Of a stretch of DNA of 6,541 nucleotides, positions 1 through 6,080 are shown one piece after another. The number at the start of each line of letters is the position of its first letter. Within the stretch, counting starts at the first letter, position 1. Under the pieces are notes generated by a model. That model worked only from the letters and a program-made list of their open reading frames with translations, ran no database searches and was not told where the DNA came from. This DNA comes from Myxococcota bacterium (GTDB taxonomy: Bacteria; Myxococcota_A; Polyangia; HGW-17). Where the stretch lies: NCBI GenBank assembly GCA_018821745.1, contig JAHJLU010000707.1, positions 1-6,541 on the forward strand, given 5' to 3'. Made by a program: the position numbers and the translations under genes.

Positions 1-900
1 CAGACCTTTTCCCTCAACAAGGGGGACGTCCTGCAGCTGGTGTCCAAAACCGACTTCAATGTTGCAACCTGCCCCGATGTCGGGACTAAAAGCAGCCCCG
101 ACGCCGACATGTTCGAATTTTGCACCGGGGGTAACACCTACGACCTCACGGGCTCCCGGGTGACAGCCTCGGCTCCCGTGGCGGTCTTCGGCGGACACAA
201 CTGCTCCAATGTCCCCTACAATTACCGCGCCTGCGATCACCTCGAAGAGTTCATGTTCCCCCTGGAGACCTGGGGCAGCCACTTCTTCGTGGGACTCACC
301 CATCCGGTTGAGGAGCTCACCTCCGAGACCAACGTGGTGCGCATCCTCTCGGGAGCCACACAGAGCATCAGTGTCACCATTGAGCCCTCGATCCACGGCA
401 CCATCACCCTGGAACCCGGTGAATACTTCGAGTTTCTGCCCCCCCAGGGCAACCACCTGGAGATCACCGCCACGGGGCCCATCCTCATTGGCAAGTTCAC
501 CGTGGGACAGCGTTACTGGACCGAAAGCCAGAGCGCTTCCGGGGATCCCGCCTTTGGACTGGTCATCCCCCTGGAGCAGTACCGGAATCAGTACACCTTC
601 ACCACGCCCACCTCCATGACCGTGAACTATGTCAACGTCATCGCGCCCATCCCCCAGGACGGCGACACACCCATTATTCTCGACGGCATCAACCTCACCG
701 CCGACATGTACGAGCCCATCAGCGGCGGATACGGCATCGCGCGGGTCGACGTGACCGCCATGGGTTCCCAAGGCTCCCACAGCATCCACTGCCCCGACGA
801 GTCTGTCCGCTTCGGCATCGAGGTATACGGCTTCGCCAACTACACCTCCTATCTCTACCCCGGCGGGCTGGACCTCAACCTCATCAATCCCATGGAATAG
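1..900 (+). CDS. IgGFc-binding-domain surface protein (5'-truncated)
   Basis: The reading frame is open from the first base to TAG at 898-900, giving 299 residues; the true start lies upstream of the window. GTG at 40 is only an internal valine codon. The protein matches the bacterial IgGFc-binding N-terminal-type domain family. Visible landmarks, counting from the window's first codon, are the stretch VTASAPVAVFGGHNC (54-68), ACDHLEE (77-83), the WG pair (91-92), the GDPAF...P.EQYR.QYTF block (181-200) and the closing FGIEVYGFANY...YPGGLDL block (271-292). Family members are usually exported and often follow cysteine-rich modules, so a signal peptide and further modules probably lie upstream. 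Despite the family name, binding of immunoglobulin is not implied in an environmental bacterium; a beta-rich adhesion or partner-binding role is an inference. The next gene, on the same strand, also encodes an exported protein. Family assignment is fairly sure; function is unknown. Confidence 0.85.
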   Translation, partial: QTFSLNKGDVLQLVSKTDFNVATCPDVGTKSSPDADMFEFCTGGNTYDLTGSRVTASAPVAVFGGHNCSNVPYNYRACDHLEEFMFPLETWGSHFFVGLTHPVEELTSETNVVRILSGATQSISVTIEPSIHGTITLEPGEYFEFLPPQGNHLEITATGPILIGKFTVGQRYWTESQSASGDPAFGLVIPLEQYRNQYTFTTPTSMTVNYVNVIAPIPQDGDTPIILDGINLTADMYEPISGGYGIARVDVTAMGSQGSHSIHCPDESVRFGIEVYGFANYTSYLYPGGLDLNLINPME

Positions 901-921
901 TTGCGCCATAACACGGTCAGG

Positions 922-950
922 TTGCCAAGGAGGGGTTCGTGGGGTATATT
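922..950 (+). promoter_or_regulatory. Predicted sigma-70-type promoter for the propeller lipoprotein gene
   Basis: TTGCCA at 922-927 (5 of 6 to TTGACA) and TATATT at 945-950 (5 of 6 to TATAAT) are separated by exactly 17 bases. Transcription would start near 957, leaving a leader of about 23 bases that contains the ribosome binding site. This suggests the downstream lipoprotein gene can be transcribed independently of the IgGFc-binding-domain gene. It is a match to consensus only, with no experimental support. Confidence 0.55.
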
Positions 951-970
951 CCATTACGTCCTTTTGGAAA

Positions 971-975
971 TGGAG
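971..975 (+). promoter_or_regulatory. Ribosome binding site of the propeller lipoprotein gene
   Basis: TGGAG lies 4 bases before ATG at 980. The spacing is slightly short but workable. It supports this start, which is followed directly by a basic n-region (MKQK) and a hydrophobic signal core. Confidence 0.5.
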
Positions 976-979
976 CCCC

Positions 980-2860
980 ATGAAACAGAAACTTTTTTTT
1001 TCAGCAGTCATTTTTCTCGGACTGTTCGGGTGCCACCTGGTCCTCCCCATTGCCGACAACATGGAAGAGAATCCGTCTTTTTGCGGGAACGGGGCGCTGG
1101 ATACGGGCGAAACCTGTGACGCCACTCTCCTCAACGGCGCCTCCTGCCTGACAGAGGGGTTCGATTACGGTGAAGTAGCCTGCACCGCTGATTGCAACCT
1201 CGATACCACCGGGTGCAGTTACAACACCGAGGAGTGTGGTGACGGAACGCGCTCCAATACCGAGATCTGCGACGGAACCGACCTTGGCGGCGAGAGCTGC
1301 ACCTCCCTGGGATACCACGGAGGAGATCTGCTCTGTGACTCCCTGTGTGAGTTCGATCTCACCTCCTGTGAGGCCGAGGGAATCTGCGGCGACAACACGG
1401 CCGACATCTTTTACGACGAGGCCTGCGACGGGACCGACCTCAACAACAAGACCTGCCTGGATTTCGGCCTGCGGGCCGGGACTCTGGAATGCAACGGAGA
1501 ATGCCAGTTCGACACCACCGGGTGCGGCGGACGCTGCGGCGACGGGATTCTCCAGACCGGGGAGGGAGAGACGTGCGACTCCACGGTTGTGCCCACCTGC
1601 CTGAGCGCCACGGGTGACCGCTTTGGGTCAACAACCTGTAACGGCAGCTGCACCCTGGACACCGACTGCTACAGCGTGATGTTTTACGGTTCCACCGAGT
1701 CCGACGCGGGAGCATCCCTGATCTTTGATGCCCATGGGAACTTTTACGTCACTGGCTGGGCCGGCGGTGTCATCGATGGACAGACCCCTCCCGGCGGATG
1801 GGATGTATTCCTGACCAAATTCGACAGCACGGGGACAAGGCTCTGGACACGCATCTACGGCAGCACCGGCATGGACTACGGGCTGGCCATCGCCCTGGAC
1901 TCCAACGACAATGTGTATGTCGCGGGACAGGCCGCCGGGGCCTTCAACGGTGCCACCTATCTGGGCGGAACTGATGTCTTCCTCATGAAGCACGGTCCCG
2001 ACGGGAACCACTTCTGGACGCGATTTGTGGGCACCTCCTCCAACGAGACCATCGGCGGGCTTGCCATCGACGCCGCCAACCGTATCACCGTAGCCTGCAC
2101 CTCAGAGGGCCCCGTGGGGCACGTCAGCAATATAGGCAACACCGACGTCTACCTCACCCGCTTCGACACGGACGGCAACATCACGTGGACCCATGTTTAC
2201 GGCTCATCGGCGGCGGACAGCGTCTCCGACATCCGGACCGATGCCTCGGGAAACCTCTACGTCACCGGCACCACCGGGGGAAACTTCAATGGCCAGGTTG
2301 GCCAGGGTGGCACCGATATGTTCATCCTCAAGACCGACACATCGGGAACCACCGTCTGGACGAGGGTGACCGGCACCTCCTTCGACGAAACGGGAGGAGC
2401 CCTGGCCCTTGATTTGGCAGGCAACGCTCTCTACGCGGGAGGAAGCACCCGGGGCAATTACTTGACTCACATCAATCTGGGTGAGACCGACCTGCTGGTG
2501 GTCAAGCTCTCCATGGACAACGCCCCCCTGGGGAGCGCCCAGTGGGGTTCAAACACCACCGAAAGCATTAACGGACTGGCCCTCGCCACCGACGGCACAC
2601 TCTACGCCGCCGGGAGCACCCAGGGGTCCATCAGCGGTGTTACCCCCAGCACCTATGGCGACATCTTTGTCACGGCCCTCTCCTCCTCCCTGGTGGTGGG
2701 TAACACTTTCCAGACGGGCACCCCCGGGTTCGATCTCCAGTACGATGTGGCGACCGATCCACAGGGCGGTGTTATCCTTGTGGGAGGATCCTCCGATGGT
2801 TTCATGGGGCAGACCACCACGGGGCTTTGGGACATCTACCTGGTCCATTACCAGGACTGA
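980..2860 (+). CDS. Lipoprotein with four Cys-rich repeats and a seven-bladed SBBP-type beta-propeller
   Basis: The 626-residue product starts with a lipoprotein signal peptide: MKQK, a hydrophobic core, and lipobox LFGC with acylated Cys18. His19-Leu20 follow, so there is no Asp at +2 to signal inner-membrane retention. Four repeats with six cysteines each come next (35-79, 86-130, 136-182, 186-230). Their pattern is CGxG/N...xCD...C...C...C.xDxxxC, resembling Myxococcus-type cysteine-rich (DUF4215-like) repeats. From about 236 to the end there are seven units of 57 residues. Each begins with an aromatic, V or T residue plus an invariant Gly (Gly237, 294, 351, 408, 465, 523, 580), followed by motifs like D..GN.YV.G, GG.D.FL.K.D and G...WTR. 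This is the SBBP beta-propeller repeat. The last unit is about nine residues short; the segment before the first unit probably completes that blade. Role inferred: a surface-anchored binding scaffold, with no catalytic motif seen. Nine consecutive T's lie in the signal-peptide codons. Architecture is confident; ligand and function are unknown. Confidence 0.9.
   Translation: MKQKLFFSAVIFLGLFGCHLVLPIADNMEENPSFCGNGALDTGETCDATLLNGASCLTEGFDYGEVACTADCNLDTTGCSYNTEECGDGTRSNTEICDGTDLGGESCTSLGYHGGDLLCDSLCEFDLTSCEAEGICGDNTADIFYDEACDGTDLNNKTCLDFGLRAGTLECNGECQFDTTGCGGRCGDGILQTGEGETCDSTVVPTCLSATGDRFGSTTCNGSCTLDTDCYSVMFYGSTESDAGASLIFDAHGNFYVTGWAGGVIDGQTPPGGWDVFLTKFDSTGTRLWTRIYGSTGMDYGLAIALDSNDNVYVAGQAAGAFNGATYLGGTDVFLMKHGPDGNHFWTRFVGTSSNETIGGLAIDAANRITVACTSEGPVGHVSNIGNTDVYLTRFDTDGNITWTHVYGSSAADSVSDIRTDASGNLYVTGTTGGNFNGQVGQGGTDMFILKTDTSGTTVWTRVTGTSFDETGGALALDLAGNALYAGGSTRGNYLTHINLGETDLLVVKLSMDNAPLGSAQWGSNTTESINGLALATDGTLYAAGSTQGSISGVTPSTYGDIFVTALSSSLVVGNTFQTGTPGFDLQYDVATDPQGGVILVGGSSDGFMGQTTTGLWDIYLVHYQD
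1082..1669 (+). repeat. Four tandem six-cysteine repeats inside the propeller lipoprotein
   Basis: Within the CDS, codons 35-230 hold four diverged copies of a roughly 45-47-residue unit, each with six cysteines (24 in all). Copies 2 and 3 share the CDGTDL core; copies 1 and 3 share the ending DTTGC. Three disulfides per unit are expected after export. The units are diverged at the DNA level, so this looks like an old protein-level duplication and not a recent expansion. Confidence 0.85.
1685..2857 (+). repeat. Seven tandem 57-codon (171-bp) propeller repeats
   Basis: Codons 236-626 divide into units beginning at residues 236, 293, 350, 407, 464, 522 and 579. Six full units are 57 residues long, except unit five with 58, and the last is 48. 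Units 1, 2 and 4 are most alike (YGS...YV.G...GGxD.F...WTR). Units 5 to 7 have lost the WTR ending and are more diverged. The count of seven fits a closed ring. Confidence 0.85.
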
Positions 2861-2865
2861 TCCCC

Positions 2866-2879
2866 CGGGGAACACCCCG
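2866..2879. terminator. Small GC hairpin between convergent genes (weak terminator candidate)
   Basis: The 41-base gap between the stop codons of the two convergent lipoprotein genes contains CGGGG-AACA-CCCCG, a 5-bp stem with a 4-base loop. Neither strand has a following T-run, so it is not a standard intrinsic terminator. It may mark 3' ends or may be incidental to the GC-rich composition. Confidence 0.2.
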
Positions 2880-2901
2880 CCTCCTCGCTGTTAGGTTGCA
2901 T

Positions 2902-4791
2902 CTACTGGAGCAGAAAATCCTTGACCACAGCCATGTGCTGCATGCCCTCCGCGGCGGAATCTGTTGTCAGCGCCGGGGGGAAATACTCGTCGAGCAGCAC
3001 CTGGGTGAAGGTCCGGGTGTCAAAGACCAGACCGTCGGTGTAGGTTCGCTCCACCGACCCAAGGTTTGAGTGAAATATTACGGGGACCTGGTAAGCGCTC
3101 ATGGCCGCGTCGGTCAGAATGAAGTCGTAGTGGCTGCTCCGCGGGGCGTTGGTGAACTTGTTACCGTTGTCGTCCACGGGAAAGGGCGTTGTAATATCAA
3201 AGGTGCTGTCCAGCCCGAAGCCGCTGGCGGAGACAGTGGTCGTCCCGTTAAAATCACCGCCCACGACGTAATAGAATTTCCCCGGATTTGCCAGCTTGTG
3301 GAGATTGACCTCATTGACAATCACCTGGGCCGCCGCCACCTGATCCGCAGCGGGGCTGGTGTGCAGATGCACGCTGATGACAAAGAGATCCACGGGGCCT
3401 GGCAGATCAATCTGGGCCCAGAAAAGCTCCCGGTTGGACAGCGATGGATCATCCCAGTACCCGCTGGCCAGGATGGGCCACCTGCTGATCACACCGTTGG
3501 GCAACTGGAACCCCGTGCTGTCCAGGGCGTAGTAACTGGTTCCGACGATGGCCCGGGAGAAGTCCTGATAGTTGGCCACGGTCTTGCTCATGTAGGTCAT
3601 CTCCTGCACCAGCACGATATCCGGCAGCAGGGCTGTTAAAATCCTGATGCCGTGCCCCGGATCGTAGTTCTGATAATTGCCGCTGGAGAGATTTCCCGCG
3701 ATGATACGGATCGGCAGGCTGCCGCTGAACTCGCCCACGGACACGGAGGCGGTCTGCGTATCGGTGGACTCCCCATCGGTGCAGATGATGCCGACAAAGC
3801 AGGAGGTGCCACCCGTGCCCTCCTGGGCCACAAAAGAGTAACTGTTGCCCGTGATGGTTCCACCGCAGGTATCGGTGGCTGAGTCCACGGTGACCGTCAC
3901 GCCGTCGCCGTCGGGGTCCAGACAGAGAACGGGGTAGGTGTAGTGCATTCCTTCCGTGACAGTGTCCGGTGCAGTCGATGTCACCAGTGGGGCCGTGTTG
4001 GTGCAGGAGATCATCAACGTTTGGGTGTCACTGCCGGGGGGAAGCCCCGAGTCCGTGATCCGCAGATAGATCCCGCAGGTCTCCACATCGCCGCAGATCC
4101 ACTGGACGAGCCCCGAGGCGTCCACCGTGGAATCGAAAGCGCAGTCGGAGTCGGCGATGGACCAATCCAGGGTGTCGTCGGGCAGATCTGCGTCGGTGGC
4201 GAGGGCCTGGAAACTGCCGCCATGCCCCCAGTGCGTCTCGACCTGGGCGGGGAGATTGGTGATCTGCGGCAGACTGTTGGCCACGGTGATGGCGATGACA
4301 AGGGTCTGCAGCGCCTCAAGGCCCGAGCTGTCAGCGCAGGTGATGGAGAGTACGCAGGTGGTCCCCGCGCTGCCATCGGTGGCAGCAAAGGTGTATGTAC
4401 CGGTCCCGTCTCCCTGATCTTCCAGTTGGCCCCCGCAGGTATCATCCTCAGAGAGGACGAGGACCAGCTCGTCGCCGTTGGCGTCGGTGCATTGAACCGG
4501 GTAGGAGTATAGCGCTCCTTCGGTGGCGAAGGCGACAGGGGTGGAGACGAACACGGGCGCTGCGTCATCGAGGATGCACTGGAGGTCCAGGGCGTGGTAC
4601 CCCGTATCACAGTCACACCGTGGATTGCCGTCGTCGTCCTGCACACAGGTGCCGGTCCCCGAGCAGTCGATCTGATCGCAGGGATCCACGGGACTCTGAG
4701 CCCCATGGGGGGCGCAGCCGGACCACAGGGTCCCTGTTATTATCAGCACTGAGAGAAGAGCGGGGAGAAAATGGCGTGACAGTATAAACAT
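2902..4791 (-). CDS. Modular lipoprotein: EGF-like, three Ig/cadherin-like domains, C-terminal endonuclease/exonuclease/phosphatase domain
   Basis: I chose ATG at 4791-4789 (629 residues) over in-frame GTG at 4800-4798 because AGGTGA sits 9 bases before the ATG but abuts the GTG. Residues 1-25 are a signal peptide ending WSGC, with Cys26 the likely acylated residue; W at -3 makes a non-ideal lipobox. Next come an EGF-like module with six cysteines (38, 43, 49, 59, 61, 72) and three Ig/cadherin-like modules (about 79-172, 173-265, 266-353). Modules 1 and 3 share EG..Y.YPV.C.D..GD...DTCGG...GT.C...I.C.D. The EEP domain covers about 361-629, with N367, E397 (VQE), H475 (SVHLHT), D513 and N515 (GGDFNG), D556 (HYDFIL) and H619 at the expected motifs. 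The usual Asp before the last His is Gln618. EEP proteins hydrolyse phosphodiesters of nucleic acids, lipids or inositol phosphates using divalent metal. An extracellular surface nuclease or phosphodiesterase is the inferred role; the substrate is unknown. The gene runs convergent to the propeller lipoprotein and divergent from the DHOD-like gene. Confidence 0.87.
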   Translation of the reverse strand: MFILSRHFLPALLSVLIITGTLWSGCAPHGAQSPVDPCDQIDCSGTGTCVQDDDGNPRCDCDTGYHALDLQCILDDAAPVFVSTPVAFATEGALYSYPVQCTDANGDELVLVLSEDDTCGGQLEDQGDGTGTYTFAATDGSAGTTCVLSITCADSSGLEALQTLVIAITVANSLPQITNLPAQVETHWGHGGSFQALATDADLPDDTLDWSIADSDCAFDSTVDASGLVQWICGDVETCGIYLRITDSGLPPGSDTQTLMISCTNTAPLVTSTAPDTVTEGMHYTYPVLCLDPDGDGVTVTVDSATDTCGGTITGNSYSFVAQEGTGGTSCFVGIICTDGESTDTQTASVSVGEFSGSLPIRIIAGNLSSGNYQNYDPGHGIRILTALLPDIVLVQEMTYMSKTVANYQDFSRAIVGTSYYALDSTGFQLPNGVISRWPILASGYWDDPSLSNRELFWAQIDLPGPVDLFVISVHLHTSPAADQVAAAQVIVNEVNLHKLANPGKFYYVVGGDFNGTTTVSASGFGLDSTFDITTPFPVDDNGNKFTNAPRSSHYDFILTDAAMSAYQVPVIFHSNLGSVERTYTDGLVFDTRTFTQVLLDEYFPPALTTDSAAEGMQHMAVVKDFLLQ

Positions 4792-4800
4792 ATTGAGCAC

Positions 4801-4806
4801 TCACCT
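4801..4806 (-). promoter_or_regulatory. Ribosome binding site that decides the start of the EEP lipoprotein
   Basis: On the minus strand AGGTGA is followed by nine bases (GTGCTCAAT) and then ATG at 4791. The spacing fits the ATG. The upstream GTG directly touches the site and is too close to be initiated from it. Confidence 0.6.
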
Positions 4807-4813
4807 GCGGGTA

Positions 4814-4844
4814 ATGATACAACACATTTTCATGGTTCTGTCGA
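4814..4844 (-). promoter_or_regulatory. Tentative promoter for the EEP lipoprotein gene
   Basis: On the minus strand TCGACA (4844-4839, 5 of 6) and TATCAT (4819-4814, 5 of 6) are separated by 19 bases, longer than the preferred 17. The start site near 4807 would give a very short leader of about 16 bases that just includes the ribosome binding site. This is plausible but weak; a promoter further upstream in the divergent region remains possible. Confidence 0.25.
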
Positions 4845-4891
4845 GGAAAGAGACTGCACAAACTCACCTTCCGTGCCCCTCACCTGAGGCA

Positions 4892-4919
4892 TTGCATTTC
4901 CATTCCCGTTTTGTATAAT
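4892..4919 (+). promoter_or_regulatory. Predicted promoter of the DHOD-like gene
   Basis: A perfect TATAAT at 4914-4919 is preceded by TTGCAT at 4892-4897 with a 16-base spacer; only the TTG of the -35 box matches consensus. Transcription would start near 4926 with a leader of about 43 bases. A short inverted repeat, CCTCA-CC-TGAGG at 4878-4889, lies immediately upstream of the -35 and could be a protein-binding site or chance. Confidence 0.5.
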
Positions 4920-4956
4920 CGCCCCGTCGTCCGCGGCACAAACCCTGACCATCCAT

Positions 4957-4963
4957 AAAGGAG
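4957..4963 (+). promoter_or_regulatory. Strong ribosome binding site of the DHOD-like gene
   Basis: AAAGGAG ends five bases before ATG at 4969. This near-consensus site fixes the start codon and suggests efficient translation. Confidence 0.75.
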
Positions 4964-4968
4964 CTCTC

Positions 4969-5970
4969 ATGTCCAGCACCCCCTCCAATCTCAACGTGAC
5001 CTATATGGGCCTCTCCCTCCCTTCGCCGCTGGTGGCCGCATCCTCCAGCATGACCCACACCCTGGACGGCGTCACCGCCTGTGCATGGGCAGGAGCGGGC
5101 GCTGTTGTCCTCAAATCCCTGTTTGAAGAACAGATCACAGCCCAGGTGGAGCACGAACTGAGCCTCACCGAAGATTCACTGTATCTGGCAGAGGCCGCTG
5201 ACTATGTGCGCAACTACACCACGGAGAACGCCGTGGGTGATTATCTGGAGCTCATTAAAAAATCCAAAGCCGCTGTTGACGTACCGGTTATCGCGTCCAT
5301 TCACTGCGTCACCCCCAGGGGCTGGACACGTTTTGCCCACGAGGCTGAGCTGGCGGGAGCCGACGGGATCGAGTGCAACGTCTTCATCCCCCCCTTCGAC
5401 CAGAAGCTCAAGGGGGCCGATCTCGAGCAGCGGCACCTGGATATTGTGGCCGCCATCCGGAAAGAGACCTCACTCCCCATCGCGCTGAAGGTCGGCTACT
5501 ACTTCTCCAACCTCTACCGCACGCTCCTGAAATTCGGCCGCAGCGATATCCAGTCCCTGGTCCTGTTCAACCGGTTCCTCTACCCCGACATGGACATCAG
5601 TACCATGAAAATGAACAGCAGCAGCGTTCTGAGCACTTCGGCCGACGCGCTGCGGAGCCTTCGCTGGATCGGAATTCTCTCCCCGGAGATTCCCGTTCAG
5701 CTCGCCGCCTCCACGGGTATCCACGACAGCGCCGATGCCATCAAGCAGCTCCTCGCCGGTGCCCAGGTGGTGCAGGTGTGCTCCTCCCTCATTAAAAACG
5801 GGCCTGGCCACTTCAAGACCCTCAACGAGGGCATCTCAGGCTGGATGGCGGGGAAAGGGTTCTCCTCCATCGACGAGTTCAGAGGTGCCCTGGCCTGCGA
5901 CAAGAACGACATCGGCGCCGCCTACGAGCGGGTCCAGTACATGAAGCTCTCCTTCGGCGACAAGTCCTGA
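4969..5970 (+). CDS. Dihydroorotate dehydrogenase-like flavoprotein
   Basis: The 333-residue product is a cytoplasmic TIM-barrel protein of the 'dihydroorotate dehydrogenase-like protein' family, related to class 1 PyrD. Landmarks are the N-terminal NVTYMGLSLPSPLVAASS (9-26), Lys49 in VVLKS (a conserved FMN-contacting Lys in DHODs), GADGIECN (130-137), LKVGYYFSNL (173-182), LVLFNRF (197-203), the LAASTGIHD phosphate-site region (245-253) and the closing RVQYMK. True class 1A enzymes have NxxC with Cys as catalytic base (as in NLSCPN); here the aligned position is Ile140 (CNVFIP). Several residues for binding FMN therefore seem kept while the dehydrogenase base is missing. The family is widespread, its reaction is not established to my knowledge, and naming it pyrD would be misleading. 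It has its own promoter and ribosome binding site. A 110-base gap on the same strand separates it from pgi. Family assignment is strong; activity on dihydroorotate is doubtful. Confidence 0.9.
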   Translation: MSSTPSNLNVTYMGLSLPSPLVAASSSMTHTLDGVTACAWAGAGAVVLKSLFEEQITAQVEHELSLTEDSLYLAEAADYVRNYTTENAVGDYLELIKKSKAAVDVPVIASIHCVTPRGWTRFAHEAELAGADGIECNVFIPPFDQKLKGADLEQRHLDIVAAIRKETSLPIALKVGYYFSNLYRTLLKFGRSDIQSLVLFNRFLYPDMDISTMKMNSSSVLSTSADALRSLRWIGILSPEIPVQLAASTGIHDSADAIKQLLAGAQVVQVCSSLIKNGPGHFKTLNEGISGWMAGKGFSSIDEFRGALACDKNDIGAAYERVQYMKLSFGDKS

Positions 5971-6036
5971 CCTCCTCCATGCAACAGAAATCTTCACGGG
6001 TCCGGCGGGCCTGCAGTTGAGAATTCCATTCACATC

Positions 6037-6054
6037 CCCGGGGCTTTGCCCGGG
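6037..6054 (+). terminator. GC hairpin between the DHOD-like gene and pgi
   Basis: CCC-(G)-GGGC pairs with GCCCGGG around a TTT loop, giving 7 base pairs with one bulged G at 6040. No T-tract follows, so this is at best a weak intrinsic terminator or a leader structure shortly before the pgi ribosome binding site. I see no convincing promoter in 5971-6080, so pgi may depend on read-through or on a promoter that does not match consensus. Confidence 0.25.
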
Positions 6055-6067
6055 CTCGTTATAAAGC

Positions 6068-6075
6068 AAGGAAGG
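6068..6075 (+). promoter_or_regulatory. Ribosome binding site of pgi
   Basis: AAGGAAGG lies five bases before ATG at 6081. Together with family-typical N-terminal residues just downstream, it fixes the start. Confidence 0.65.
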
Positions 6076-6080
6076 TAACA

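Noticed and set aside
901..1119. 72-codon + ORF directly after the IgGFc-binding-domain gene
   Set aside because: It starts right after a stop codon with no ribosome binding site, and its second half is a shifted frame of the propeller lipoprotein. It matters only as the product of a frame slip at the T9 tract.
2862..2870. CCCCGGGG palindrome after the propeller lipoprotein stop codon
   Set aside because: It has no loop, so it cannot form a normal hairpin, and no T-tract follows. It is likely compositional.
3070..3639. Long + strand ORF (189 codons) opposite the EEP lipoprotein gene
   Set aside because: It lies wholly antisense to the EEP domain coding sequence, has no clear ribosome binding site or recognisable domain, and is expected in GC-rich DNA where the antisense of a real gene has few stops.
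3943..4512. Second 189-codon + strand ORF opposite the Ig-like modules
   Set aside because: Antisense shadow of the lipoprotein gene with low-complexity G/V/R-rich composition and no family resemblance. Its equal length to the 3070-3639 ORF is coincidental; I saw no sequence relation.
4014..4706. 230-codon - strand ORF in another frame of the EEP lipoprotein gene
   Set aside because: The product is rich in P, S, R and T, as is typical of a shifted frame of GC-rich coding DNA; the overlapping frame carries clear signal peptide, EGF and Ig motifs.
4801..4833. Ten-codon upstream ORF (MKMCCIITRR) on the minus strand before the EEP lipoprotein
   Set aside because: It has no ribosome binding site, and its upstream half would not be transcribed if the predicted promoter at 4844-4814 is used. 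The overlap of its stop with the AGGTGA site is curious but weak.
4800..4885. Three copies of CTCACCT (4800, 4863, 4879) in the divergent intergenic region
   Set aside because: One copy is the ribosome binding site of the minus-strand gene. The spacings of 63 and 16 bases are not helical multiples of each other, and seven-base repeats are easily found by chance.
6060..6065. TATAAA as a -10 box for pgi
   Set aside because: It would place the transcription start inside the pgi ribosome binding site, and no -35-like hexamer lies 16 to 18 bases upstream.
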